64,000 nucleotides of DNA from Acanthopleura granulata (GCA_016165875.1 JABBOT010000031.1:997961-1061960), one strand, 5' to 3'; positions 11,426-23,221 are shown, counted from the stretch's first letter. Numbers and translations: made by a program. Notes: a model not told the origin generated them from the sequence alone.

Positions 11426-12377
11426 ATCTTTAATACCACGACTGAGTGAAACGGGGCCTTAAATATACTGACGAGCGAAAAAAACGATGTACTTTAAAAC
11501 AAATCATATTTTAATGCGAAGGGAATGTACTCCGGGCTGAATGAAATGATGGTGTTTCCAGACACAGGACCTTTGTCTGGACATTTGAATTATACCTATT
11601 GCTAATTATGATTTAATATAATAATTTCAGTTTGCATGCGCATGGGCAAATATACCGAAAAGTGCAACTTAAACTATCGAATTAAACTTCCATTGCTTCT
11701 TTTGCTCGTCTGTGTGAAACATAATGGAGACAAAATTAAGGCATTCCGCCACGCATAAAGCAAATAAACAACAGTAGATACCCGTAAAGAAGTTTCCACA
11801 TAAATGTCCATTTTACGGATGTATAGTGAAAGCCGGTAAAAAAGGTAACATGTTTTTAAAAGTATCTGTAAACGGTCTTTAACAGTTATTAACTAAGTAT
11901 GCTATGATCAAATCAGGTCTGCTTTTCGGCGCATTATGGAAGTCTCAGGGTGTATGAAGCCCGCAACATGCATATACGTGCTTACTGACCTGGGCCGTCC
12001 ATTAAGATTTCCTACTGGCAGTTGAATGTCTATTATACGAAGCATTAGGACATATCAGTACGACCTCGCACTGTATAGAACAGAGCAACTCCACTGGAGT
12101 CTATTTAAACACGTCCTCAGTCTACATTTGCACTAATCATCCTATCTATGTTTGACCAAGAATTCGGACTATGTAGACATCAGACAGAATGTACTTAATG
12201 GTGTTTAGACAAAAATGTGACCCACTAAAGAAAAGCTGATGTGGACTTACATGTAGCAAGATTGATTTGCAGGTGTGCCAAAGTGAATGGAATCCCTAGG
12301 CACAGAAAGCCTCATACAGGGACTGTTAATTCCAGGCTGTATGAATGCACAAGCTGGAAAGCAACTAATTGCACCAT
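11426..12377. other. No gene recognised
   Basis: Noncoding sequence with no frame of note and no repeat family that I recognise. Confidence 0.5.
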
Positions 12378-12635
12378 TGTCTCAAGACTGGCAGTATACG
12401 CTTGAAACATTGTTCTGCCAACTGGCAATATAGTTGAAACATTGTCTCACCAACCAGTAGTATACTTCAAACATTGTCTCACTAACTGGTAGTATATGTG
12501 AAACGTCGTCACACGAACTTTCAATCTGTTTGAAACATTGTCTTCCCATCTTGTAGTATGCCTAAACCCTCATCTCACCAACTCGCAATACATTTGAAAC
12601 ATTGTGTCACCAACTGACAGGACACTTGAGACATT
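12378..12635. repeat. Degenerate minisatellite, period about 33 bp, 8 copies
   Basis: The unit core is GAAACATTGTCTCACCAACT followed by GGCAGTATACTT. GAAACATTGT recurs seven to eight times at 32-38 bp spacing with moderate divergence. Confidence 0.8.
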
Positions 12636-15059
12636 GCCTGTCAAGTCATTTGTTATTGTCGTCTGTTAAGTACATGTATTCCTGCTGCCTGGTAATTTAA
12701 CTGTCTGCTGTTGAGTATACGGTTATCATGTGTTAATCATAATAAAGTACTGGTAACCGAAATTATCGGCCAGAAAGTACTATCACTTTCTGCTGTGTAC
12801 GTTTTTCATGTGCACGTACTGTAATCATCTGCTGGTTACTATTTTCATCCGTTGAGCTATATCGTCCGATTCGCAGTTTCATTGACACGCTACCATTCTT
12901 TTGTCATCGGAAAGTCTTTTTTTTTTTTTTTTTTATAAAAAACACATTTTGAAAGCTTCTTTTATTGTAGGTGTCTTTGAAATTCATGATTAGCTGAGCT
13001 GAATCTTAACAAATGCATCACATCCTTTTGATGTCGTTGCCGCTTTTCTTCATAAAAGTGCCCTTTCCCACGCAAGCGTCATCCACCACAGTCATGTACA
13101 TTGTATGACGTCATCAGCGGAAACTCCTGCAGGACATTGTATCATCAAAACTGTTGGTAGCGCATAAAATTCACTTCAGATTTTCTTTGGGTTTAACACA
13201 CTTTCCCAAAACGATATCAAGGATTCTTGGGATGAAATCTGAATAAGCTTACAAAGTCGTTTCTCAGAATTAGTATATATAAACAGTTCGACAGTTCCTA
13301 CTGAATATATTTTACATCACATCTTCACTGCAGTTGCCTCGAACGATAAAACACATTTTCATGAATGAAGCTAATGGTAAGAGAAAACTTCAGGTTTATT
13401 TCACCTAATATACGTATTGAAAACTCCATAGCATTTTCCGCAAGAAGAGTTTATTAATTATCACACACTGCGTGTGTCTGTTAAACACACGAGTATTTGG
13501 AACTGTGCTACCTAAGTAAAACGAGTTATTACCTGGATGAAACCTCAGATAAATTTTGCAATTAACATTATCTACATACCCACGAAATCCACAGATATTT
13601 GTTCACTGTTTCCAGGCGATAGTCTTTCGTACGCATGCGTCATCAACGACTGCCAGGTACATTCACACAAGAGTTGGCTACACTTGCTGGGTGGTTTGTC
13701 CATACATTCAGATGATGTGTACTACTATCAGGATGTAAGCACACATATCATCCGGACGAAATATCTAGCAGTGTGATGGCGTTTTTTTTTTTTGTTTTTT
13801 GTTTTAATAAATTTAAAATCAATAGTTTAAATTTATACTATATTCGTCGACTTTCGTTCAAAATCTGTTCATTACATCTCGTATGTTTGACCTACTTGTA
13901 CGAAACAAACGTTTGTCAAAGAGCGAAATATACATGTACAGGGCCTATAATAAATAAGCTAGAATCAGATGTGAGAGAAGCATCCGAAGAGATTTCAATT
14001 AATGAACCCGAAAAACCACGTGTAAATGTTTGCCAAAAGACAAAAAAAAACTTACTGAAGAAAAGAAGGCCTTGTCCTTATCCTTTTAAACATGTGTTCC
14101 TTTATGCCTGTTACTGATAGAACGGAAAACAAGAGTGATTTCATATGTATATAATCAACGAATGAATAGTACCGTAGTTGTTTTCCCCTAATACTTGCTA
14201 AAAATGTCATAATTACCAATACTAATTAATGAAACCATGTGAAATACACAGTGCATAGAACAAAAATTGAAAAAAAGTGAATAAAATAAAAAAACCCAAA
14301 CAAAACAAATAGAAACCAAAAAAGTAAAATAAATAAGTGTATAAATAAATAAATAAAGGACAAAATTTAGAACAAAATGTAACCAGAGTGAAAAAATGGA
14401 AAAGTAAATTTTTTCAATAAATTAACGCAAAATAACATTTTGTTAAACACCATGTAAGGCGTACAACATATGTGAATCTTCATGCTCAGTGGTTTTCATG
14501 ACGTCATGACAGAGACATACGTGACCTCAGTCATCACTGACGTCATAAAGTAATTTTCACCTTTACTGCACGCATTCCGGAAACTATTGCGTGGCACCTT
14601 ACATCGCTGTAAAAGCATGTGGTAAACAACGATTCCCAGCATTCATCGCAGCGGTGTAGGAACGCCAGAGAAAACAGACGGGTAGAAATGAACCACATAA
14701 TAGATGTTTAACCCTGCAGGGCGCTGCCCAACATATCTCATTCATGACTAATCTGGTATTGCTAGTTAAGGAGGCCTGCACTAAATGAAAATGCAATTGG
14801 GCAAGCATGAATCAAGTACAAATAACTTGCCTGTGTCTAAATATAACCTAGAATATGTTTATTTAAATGTTAAATGTTTATTTTACATCCGTGAGTAATT
14901 TACAGGTGAAGGCCAACCCATTTACCGTTCATAATGCTGCAATGTCAAACGCAGAAATCGTTTCTTTTCGACAAATACTAATGTTTTAGAGTGTCACAAA
15001 CATGACAAAGCCCTTTAAAACTTTTTCCAGCAAACAAATTACATTCGTTTTTTCCCTTA
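12636..15059. other. Intergenic; T18 run, A-rich tract, CRE motifs
   Basis: It includes a T18 run (12917-12934), a single CRE TGACGTCA at 13106-13113, an A-rich low-complexity tract at about 14270-14400 and a CRE pair at 14.5 kb listed separately. Frames at 13537-13776, 13773-14117 and 14599-14808 have no recognisable domains. Confidence 0.45.
14497..14545. promoter_or_regulatory. Two perfect CRE palindromes 39 bp apart
   Basis: CATGACGTCATG at 14497-14508 is a 12-bp palindrome with a full cAMP response element. A second TGACGTCA follows at 14538-14545. Paired CREs are typical targets of CREB/ATF bZIP factors. No adjacent gene is visible, so the role is inferred. Confidence 0.35.
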
Positions 15060-15215
15060 ATCAATCTTTTGGATCATCTTTAATCACTTTTAACATTCAT
15101 AGATCACTTCAAATATCAATGGATCACTTGAAATATTCTTCAAATATTGGTTGATCACCTTTTTTCATGGAGGACTTTGAGTATAGGTAGAGCACAATTT
15201 TCTTCATGGATAACT
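15060..15215. repeat. Degenerate GGATCACTT repeat
   Basis: GGATCATCTT, AGATCACTTCAAATAT, GGATCACTTGAAATAT and TGATCACC recur at about 26-32 bp spacing, in five or six copies. The array is old. Confidence 0.5.
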
Positions 15216-16984
15216 CTTAACGTTCGTGCAATTAACAGATAGCCATTTGCTACGAGAGTTATTCGAACGCAGCAATCTCTTTAACACAATGATATATTCC
15301 GGCGAGCAATCTCCCATTATATCTATATATACTCTCGTTACAAAAGCGAACTCCATATGAGGTTGAATAACACGGTTTTCAATTGTTATACATAATACTG
15401 GACGCAACATTGGAAACAGAGTGGGAATTAGGATTACAGCATTACGCACTCCTAAACTTTGGCAGAGTGAGCATGTTACATATATATAGATCAGGATGAC
15501 GTCAGGACTGGGCACAAGTTCGTGCCACAATGAATTTCATGACCCTTTATTCACTCCTTCGTTACTGATCTATCGTAAATCAATTTGACATCTCTAAATA
15601 CCTTGAAAAAAAAGGAGGTGGATATGAATATGGACTTGCTGGTATGAACTGTGTCAAACGCCACTGTAAAGCCAAGAATTCATCAAGTTGTATTTCTGGC
15701 AGTAAAGGATAATTTGGATAAATTGAGTCTTTCCGGTTGATTCTGGGCTATTTCCTGCCAAAAATTCAAGAATCTAATTAAAGTCACAATTTTTTCCATA
15801 CATTTTTTGTACACGTTCAGTTCCCCTTGTGAAGACTACGCTATATAACTGTTATTAACCTACCTTAAGAATCTAGTGAATCTATACCCGACAGCATCTT
15901 AATTAAACCAACTAGGTTTTTCTTAGAAAGGAAATTAAACGAAGTTTTGAACTATTCACGCGGAATACACCATTTCAGAGTAATGTGGTTGGACATAGCT
16001 TCTCACGCTATTCATACATTTTTTTGTGTTATCGAAAAACATATAGCAAATGGGTTAGTTCAACGAGGCAACGATATAGTGTCACTCAAGCTCGCACAAA
16101 CATTTTTAACAATTTAGAATACTGATGACACCGTGAAGTACAAAGTTTTCGTCACTGTTTACCGAAGAAATCTATTAAACTATAGTTCATATACAATGTA
16201 GTTATGACAAAAAGAAAGGGAAGGCAAAGAAAGAAAGAAAACAAAAAAATCTACACACTAAATAGGCCAATCAACCCTAAAACTGACTACAGAAAGGAAG
16301 TTAACACTGAAACCCAAATTCGGTGGTGGTACTTTTAGAAAAATGGAAGTGTGATAATGGATATCGACATGGTATATTGGTGCATTTATTAAGGGCCAAG
16401 AATTGGTCTAGAAATAGGGGGAAATGACCTCATCTGTCCGAAACTACATACATGTATAGCCGTCTTTGAAATCACTTCCATTAACTAAGCATGGCCGACA
16501 CATCATAACCTCTCCTGTGGGCGGAGGGACAACATTGGCATTAACGGATAATTGTGCTCGGTGGTGGGGAGAAATGAACGCATTCAGTGGATGATAATAT
16601 GTCATTTGCCTGTGTTCACCACGGATGGCTCTCTCCCCTAAGTGAGTAACGTACCCTGCACTTCATAGTGCGAGTAGTCCACGCTGGTGATTTTGACGAC
16701 ACGAATATTGTGATACACGCTGATCAGCAGGGGTTTATGGGACTATACACAAAAAGAAATACTTGCTCACCCCAGCAACAAAGGGATACCTCGACCAGTA
16801 AGTGACCCAAATAAACAAGGTCAGCAATGTAGCAAATGCGATCTGCGACTACGTTCGTTTCTTCTCTCAGTGAAACTGACAGCCATTGTCACCCTCTAGT
16901 AGGCCTATGGCGTGAAATAACGCGTTAAGTTCAAGTTAACAAATAAACAAATAAATAAATAAATAAATTCTTTTAGCCGGCTCC
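15216..16984. other. No gene recognised
   Basis: A 108-codon minus-strand frame (15204-15530) and other frames have no motif. A CRE TGACGTCA occurs at 15497-15504. An A/G-rich tract lies near 16210-16245. Confidence 0.45.
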
Positions 16985-17205
16985 TGGCTGGCTCCTCACC
17001 AAAAGTCACGCTGGTAACAGTCAATCAACCCGTTACGCAAGCTGTCTCGGGATCGATTCCACCTGCCGTGCTAAGTCGGCTGTGGTTGTAAGTCAGTGAG
17101 TTTCTCAGGCACCTGAGAGGGTGGCGCATTTTTCTGATCCCTGCTCCATTTTCTCAACCCATAATTCTGCTGTCGTCGTATAGCTACGCTGTATATTTTC
17201 CTTTA
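16985..17205 (+). repeat. tRNA-derived SINE-like copy
   Basis: It contains the B-box-like GGGATCGATTCC (about 17049-17060). Further on, CCATAATTCTGCTGTCGTCG and TATAGCTACGCTGTATATTT resemble the SINE-A 3' domain. An (AAAT)n stretch just upstream (16940-16970) may be the tail of another copy. Confidence 0.5.
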
Positions 17206-17639
17206 GTTCGACGTTACACAGTATAACTTAAGGCTGCTCTGTATATATGTTCATACACGTGAGTGAAACACAATTGCGATCAATGTGTGTTTACGAGACA
17301 ACCTTTGCCTGTAGGCCACGAAGTGTTAACTATGGAATCGATAATGTCGTTATTCTCATTGCCTCTTGTCTTCTGGCCTGAAATGGTATACAGAGATAAC
17401 AATGGTCAAATGGAATCTATTAAATTGCAAACGAAAATACAGTTAATGGAGTATCTGATGCATTTAATTAACACTGTCGTTCGTATGAATGTTCTGTACT
17501 GGTTGTTTTGTGCAAAAAAATGTGCATCAATCCCGAGGTACGCCATTTATGTACTTAAAATGACACTCGATATTACACACAACGGAATGTCATAGTACAC
17601 AAAATCGTACTGTACGTGGGACGTGGGACAATTGTAATT
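17206..17639. other. No confident gene; 110-codon open frame
   Basis: The frame 17263-17595 on the plus strand begins with GTG and shows no domain or splice context. Its length is near the chance expectation for a 64-kb AT-rich window. Confidence 0.35.
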
Positions 17640-18600
17640 GCAGTCAGTGTTGACAGCCTTGCTGACATTATATAAACAGTTCAATGTTGACCGTAAGACA
17701 GACATTTTGCATACATGTCAATGTTGACAGTCTCAAAGACATTATGTAAACGGACCAATGCTGACAGCCTCACAGACATTTTGTATACATGTCAGAGTTG
17801 CCAATCTCACAGACATTATGTAATTCCCTTTAATGTTGACAGCATTGCAGACCTTATGTAAACGGTTCATTGTTAACAGTCTGACAGGCATTTTGTACAC
17901 ATGTCAATGTTGACAGTCTCGCAGACATTATGTGTACAAATCAAGGCAGACAACCTCACAGACACTATGTAAGCGGTTAGGTGTTGACAACCTCACAGGC
18001 ATTTTTGTATACATATTAATGTTGACAGTCTCACATTATGTAAAAGGTTCGATGTTGACAGCCTCGTAGACACAGTGTACATAAGCCAATGCTTACAGAA
18101 TAATAATCATTTTGCATACAGGTCAATGATGTCAACACAGACATTATATACACAGTTCAACGCTGACAGCCTCAAAGACATTATGTAAACAGTTTACATC
18201 TGACAGCCTCGTGGTCGCTATGTAAACAGTCTGATGTTGGCAGCCTCACAGGCATTTTGTTTACATGTCAATGCTAACAGCCTCACTATCATTATGTAAA
18301 CTATTCAACGCTGACAACCTCAGAGACGTTATGTAAACAGTTCAATCTTTTACAGCATCACAGACATTGTGTACATGAGTCAATGTTTACAGACTCACAG
18401 TTATTTTGTATACAGGTCAATGTTGACAGCCTCACAGATACGACCCACGGCCCTGGTCATGTCAGACATGTATTATATCTATACAAATCAATGTTCACAG
18501 CTTAGGGTTGCCAACGTTGACGAACGTTGAAAGTTTCACTATCATAATGTATACAGGTCACTGTTGACAGCCTTATAGACATTATGTATAAATGTCAACA
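17640..18600. repeat. 37-bp minisatellite, about 24 copies
   Basis: The consensus core is CAATGTTGACAGCCTCACAG followed by ACATTATGTAAACAGTT. Units alternate between an ATTATGTAAACAGTTC type and an ATTTTGTATACATGTC type, so the real period is partly a dimer of about 74 bp. Copies differ by roughly 10-25 percent. Confidence 0.9.
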
Positions 18601-19649
18601 GATCCAGTTCCACAACTTCACAAACGGTTTTCCTGCAAAACTTTAAATGTTTTTTTTTTCACTTGTTTTTGATAACATTGGAAGTAATATCGAAAACGGG
18701 TGTAAGAGTTGATGTGTTACGACACAAATGCATATCATTACAATATTTTGACATTTTATATTTTAACAAGAAAAATCCTCTTGTATAGTCGGCTCTTTCC
18801 ACGAACGCACAACCATTTTCTGCACGCCTTTTTATATAGCGTATATGAACATAATCTAAGGGAGTTATCTACACGTATGTAGCAAATGTTTAAGACTATA
18901 TTTTTTAACTATTTACTCCACAAACGACTAAAATCTAGGAAACCTAGAAAATGCACTTTTAGTTTGTGTCGAACGAAGCGTATTTTACATCAAAAACGGC
19001 CTGTTTTATGTGTAAAACTCGTGAGAAATTGGCGTCTACTAATAATGCAGTATGAGTATTATAGTGACATTTCAATAAACCATTATACTTTGGCAAACCG
19101 ACATCTAGTGCCCCTATACAATCACCATAACAGTCGCATTCATCTCTGTGTATTTCTGTATTAAAAGGCCTACATATTGGCGTCGTTATGAATATTCATA
19201 CATACACGCACGCGCATTGTGATTCTCAGTGGACGCTATTCAGATAAGTTCCATGAAAAATAACATCATTGCATAATAGCGCATAGTTGTGGTTTGTGTA
19301 TGTTGGCGTATTATGTTTACATACGTTGAAAGGCGTTTGTCAACATGTTATTATATTACGCCATAACTGTTACAGTTTGGCTAACTGAAGTTTCCTTGAA
19401 TATTTTGCAGAAGAGAGCACATATTCTTCAGAGAGGGTGGCGAATGAGACAATTTTCTCAGCAATATAAGATGTTTACCTACTTATTTACTTACCTAAAA
19501 GGGGCTAACTGAGGTAAAGGTGTCTTAAATAAATGTGGTTTATAATAATTGCCTCTAATTATATACAATAAGCCAAACTGGCGTCTGTATGGTAACCAAT
19601 TGTATACAACTTTGTAGGTTATACAGATATACGTTTTCTTAAGTATAAC
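18601..19649. other. No gene recognised
   Basis: A 92-codon frame at 18886-19164 has no recognisable domain. The rest is AT-rich without repeats. Confidence 0.45.
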
Positions 19650-20030
19650 ATGTTATAAAGCTTTACGTGTTCTTCAGCCTGACAGCTTCTAATGCTTAAC
19701 GTAACATCCTCTAAGTCTTTACGGGTTCTGCACTTCGACGTTTAAAGCTTTACACGTTCTTTACCATCAAGTCTTGTAAAGCTTTCTTCATCCTCATTTT
19801 TATACAGTTTTTCGTGTTCTCTTCTAAAATTTTACGTCCTTTTTTCACTCAGACGTCTCTCGAGCTTTACATGTTCTTCGCCCTAACATTTAAATCTTGA
19901 TGTATTCTTTATCGTGACGTGACGTGTTCCACAACTTTACGCGTTGTTCACCATGATGGCTTCGACAATTCACGGCTTGTTTCTACCATGTGTCATATGT
20001 TTCACAGCTTAATTTTTGTTTCACCAAATG
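19650..20030. repeat. Degenerate minisatellite, AGCTTTACGTGTTCTT core
   Basis: The core AAGCTTTACGTGTTCTTC recurs in about nine diverged copies at about 35-45 bp spacing, mixed with CTGACGTCT segments. It is another old array with its own unit. Confidence 0.6.
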
Positions 20031-20917
20031 TAAGAAATCTACGGCATTATCTTTTCCATATGCTCACTGTATGTACTCTAATGTTTCAGGTTTCTAGAAT
20101 TTCCATCATCTACATAATTGCGTACTCTTTTTCAATTCAAGTACATGTGTCCTTCACCTCCATTTATGATTCTGTAGGCCCACTTGTGTTAACTTCACGC
20201 ATTCACATTAACACGCCAACCACATGTTTTCATGTAAAGGCTTAAAAAACATATAGGGTTCATCCATGCTAATGAAAAATAAAGTTTCAAAAATAACAAT
20301 GCCTTGCAGAACGGCTTAATTGCATATTTCTGATGAAGTTTAAAATGTAAGACTGTAAAGTAAAAGAATGAATTCGCTATTCATGCATACATGTCTGTAT
20401 AAATAATAGTATGCGTACAAGTCACGCTGTTATACTGTTAGTCGAGTTATACCTGCTACACGCGAGTTCATTAGCTGTTATAATATAGTTCTGGTCAAGT
20501 ACAGTTAGTTACTTCATACATGTAGTACAAACACCCTTGTGGTCAATAAGCTTGTTCAAGAGAAACTGTATTTATAATAGTGGATCGAAAGGTGATACCG
20601 AGCTATTGAAAAGTCGTTCATTTAGTTATATTGTGAAGCCAATTCATGTATATACACAGCATACCAAACCCAAAGTTCATTTAAATACTTCAATAGTTCA
20701 GTTATATCTACACCTTAAAGTATAAAAATGTTTTACGGAAGCTGAAGTTGCATCGCAACCGAAATGTCATTTCCGTTGAAAGTATGTTGAAAAATAAAGA
20801 AATACCCTTAATTTATTTTACCTTTCCTTGATGTCCAGTCAGTTTCCTCAGCTCACGTAACGGTGCATTTCACTCTCCTTTCAGGTACACTTGTCCTTGT
20901 ACAAATGTGTGTTTCAG
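20031..20917. other. No gene recognised
   Basis: AT-rich. Two tandem acceptor-like pyrimidine tracts ending in CAG (20883 and 20917) lie at its right end and could precede the candidate exon. Confidence 0.4.
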
Positions 20918-21070
20918 GTGTGTCGGGTTGTCAGTATCTCCGCCAGGGGGCAGGCATCGGCAGACTATGTACCGATATGGACCCTGCCTGTTGGTTTCAT
21001 CACAACCAAGCCTCTGACACTAGCAGCTTCCGATAAAGCTATGACTAGCCGGGGAGAGGACACTATTAAG
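20918..21070 (+). CDS. Candidate internal exon, unidentified protein
   Basis: An acceptor-like GTGTGTTTCAG ends at 20917 and a donor-like TTAAG-GTACAC begins at 21071. They enclose 153 nt (51 codons) open in phase 0. An alternative donor after 21088 (GAGCAG-GTCAGA) also keeps phase 0. The translation (starting VCRVVSISARGQASADYVP and including TTKPLTLAASDKAMTSRGED) has a balanced, protein-like composition. I do not recognise the family and cannot find partner exons. It could be a chance open segment. Confidence 0.3.
20940..20954 (+). promoter_or_regulatory. CTCF-like motif
   Basis: CCGCCAGGGGGCAGG matches the bilaterian CTCF core CCGCGNGGNGGCAG at all but one position. It lies inside the candidate exon, so it may be coincidental coding sequence. 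Confidence 0.25.
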
Positions 21071-21088
21071 GTACACCTGGCTGAGCAG

Positions 21089-21740
21089 GTCAGAACTTCT
21101 CTTCCTATTTGTTTACCCGTGCAGCCGGCATTCCACTTTACTTTACCTGCCACTCCCTGGTCATATTGCTATAGGCGTTCATGCTGTGGACTGGGCGACT
21201 GAACATAATCACTTTACCTGAATGTATATAGGCCTACCGCCATATAAATAAAACACGGACGAAGAGTGACAAAAACTACACTTTTTTCTGGCGACACCAG
21301 AATGATGTTAACGAAATGCACTTTCTATTGTCAACCCTAAACGCTTACACAAAACAGCCTTTGTGTCGGTGAGTTTAAGAGGCGAGCACTTACGTATATG
21401 GGTATATGTAAACTTTAAGTATATGTACATATATATGAGACTGCATGCAGGAGCAGGGAAGGTGTCATTCTAGCTTTTCGAAACGAAATAAATTCGGTAA
21501 TAGACAGAGCTGTTAAATTTCTGCAATTAATTAAGTTGTACGAGGGTTTAAGCTGACGATACAACAATCCATTGCTAGCTAAACCCGGCTTAATTTAGTT
21601 TCCACCCATTTCAATCACTATTAGGGGGGCCTACAACCACAGTCTGGCTACGCTGGGAGCAGAGCCGGGATTTTTGTCAATTAAATGTGCGTGTTTGTAC
21701 AGAGGTCGTCGGTGTGGTATGTCCACATCATTTGAAATAG
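21089..21740. other. No gene recognised
   Basis: Mixed composition. A short A-rich segment near 21240-21255 could be a SINE tail remnant. Nothing else is supported. Confidence 0.4.
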
Positions 21741-21752
21741 CACTGCATGACT

Positions 21753-21930
21753 GTTTCTATAGCAACAAGCGAATCAAACGGCGCGCGTTTGCGGTTGGGT
21801 CACGTGACATGGACGCCATTGTTCACGTCCAGCGCGTGACGATCGACTCGCGTGATGTCACGTCGCACTTTGTCGGCAGACATCAGATAAATACGTTATA
21901 CTTGAACAAAAAATCCCTCAGCCACAATGG
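21753..21930 (+). promoter_or_regulatory. Candidate promoter: X-box, E-box and CRE-like sites before an ATG
   Basis: An RFX X-box-like palindrome GTTTCTATAGCAAC (21753-21766) is followed by GTCACGTGAC (21799-21808), a perfect bHLH-Zip E-box of the USF/TFEB type. A CRE-like TGATGTCACG lies near 21853. Several CG dinucleotides occur in between (GGCGCGCG, CAGCGCGTGACG). An ATG in ideal context (CCACAATGG, ATG at 21927-21929) follows but its frame closes after 11 codons unless spliced. This is a promoter candidate without an identified gene. Confidence 0.35.
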
Positions 21931-21962
21931 GAAAAGACGAAGTGTACATAGACATAACATGA

Positions 21963-22566
21963 TAGAAATCCTGGATGGCATACACCTACGCATTTTTCTT
22001 ACCTACTGACGTTTTTCGGTCAGAATCTTTCGAAGTGGTATCACAAGAGGCAAGTGGCATACTCGTGGTTTTCCTTCTATTTTTGTTTGTTTACTTGGCG
22101 CATTTGATCAACTCGGTGTCATACAGTTCATAGTGATTTTTAGTCTGCCTTGGGTTAAATGTACGTAACTTTCTACGTTACATTTGTGTCTTACATTATG
22201 GACAGTGTTCTACATGTATATGGGTCATATCCAGGTATCATTCGGGTTATCCTGGTTTGCTGGACGTTTTTAGCTAGATTTTCCGCACAATTTTTGGCGA
22301 AAGAAATTTCCTGGGCCATAAGTGTCTAAAGGCAGATTCCGTAGACTCGTATTAACTATGTTTTTATTTGCCATGAAGACAGGGACAAATCAAGGACAAC
22401 ATAAAGAAGTATAGGTCCTTCATTTCGTTGGATATGGAGCTCTCTTTGCTTTTGAATCTGGCGAATCAAAATGAATGACAGTGCGATTCATATGTGAATT
22501 TGTCAAAATATGCAGAAACTCTTAGGAACTCCTAACTGGTATTGGGGAAAACAAGACAACCAAGTG
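21963..22566. other. No gene recognised
   Basis: No reading frame or repeat of note. It ends at the target-site duplication of the 22.6-kb insertion. Confidence 0.4.
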
Positions 22567-22580
22567 ATACGATATGGTAG
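22567..22580 (+). repeat. Target-site duplication, left copy
   Basis: ATACGATATGGTAG is repeated exactly at 23208-23221. Together the two copies bracket the satellite-related segment and the SINE, marking them as one insertion. Confidence 0.85.
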
Positions 22581-22938
22581 GGACAAAAATATGTTTCCTG
22601 CTTGATTTTATTTAAAACTCCTCCATGTTTCCAATAAAAGCTACTGGCTAAAGAAGGCAAAATCTCAAAGAAAAAGCAACCAACAAGTCATCCACCCAGG
22701 GCTACAGTGGTACTTTTGGTAATTGCTCTTTTTTCAGTTGCCACAAATGAGCACACCGTTATTTTTGTTTTCTCAACAGTGATGGGAAATATTAGGATGG
22801 TTGCTTTGTAGAAATGTCCTTGCTGTAAAGCTTAATAGTTCATGTTCTTAATCACTAAAGTCAGAAGTAGCACAATAAACCAAAGCAAAAACAATGTGTT
22901 AGAAAAGGTGAATGAACCAACCCACTATTTCCCTGCAA
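22581..22938 (+). mobile_element. Satellite-monomer segment inside a retro-insertion
   Basis: This 358-bp segment aligns with part of the 958-bp monomers of the 40-61 kb array. Shared blocks include CATCCACCC..GGCTACAGTGGTACTTTTGG, GCTGTAAAGCTTAATAGTT, CACAATAAACCAAAGCAAAA and GAATGAACCAACCCAC. It begins right after the left target-site duplication and joins the SINE head at ..CCTGCAAT. Details such as TTTCCTGCTTGATTTTAT match the diverged right-edge copy (61167) better than the bulk of the array. Confidence 0.8.
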
Positions 22939-23207
22939 TGGACGTGGCTCAGTTGGTTAGCGCGCTAGAGCAGCGTAAAGACCCAGAAGCCTCCCACCAA
23001 AGCGGTTGCTGTGAGTTCAAGTCCAGCTCATACTGGTTTCCTCTCCAGCCGTGCGTGGGAAGTTGTGCCAGCAACCTGCGGGTGGTCGTGGGCTTCCCCT
23101 GGACTCTGCCTGGTTTCCTCCCACCATAATGCTGGCCGCCATCCTATAAGTGATATATTCTTGAGTACAGCGTAAACCACTAATCAAATAAATAAATAAA
23201 TAAATAA
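22939..23207 (+). mobile_element. SINE-A, full-length copy
   Basis: The best-preserved SINE of the window. The tRNA-like head has A box TGGCTCAGTTGG (22945-22956) and B box GAGTTCAAGTCC (23013-23024). Then come the central body (GTGCGTGGGAAG..CAGCAACCTGCGG), the 3' domain (CCACCATAATGCTGGCCG, TATTCTTGAGTACAGCG) and an (AAAT)n tail that runs into the right target-site duplication. It is 3'-joined to the satellite segment; both share one duplication. Confidence 0.9.
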
Positions 23208-23221
23208 ATACGATATGGTAG
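23208..23221 (+). repeat. Target-site duplication, right copy
   Basis: An exact copy of ATACGATATGGTAG at 22567-22580. The first two or three bases may be shared with the A-rich SINE tail. Confidence 0.85.

Noticed and set aside
15204..15530. 108-codon minus-strand frame as a gene
   Set aside because: No recognisable domain and no supporting signals; hydrophobic composition comes from AT-rich codons.
17263..17595. 110-codon plus-strand frame as a gene
   Set aside because: GTG start, no domain, no splice or promoter signals; length near the chance maximum for this window.
23011..23024. True tRNA gene at 22.94-23.03 kb
   Set aside because: The tRNA-like A and B boxes belong to a SINE head that continues into the SINE body and (AAAT)n tail.
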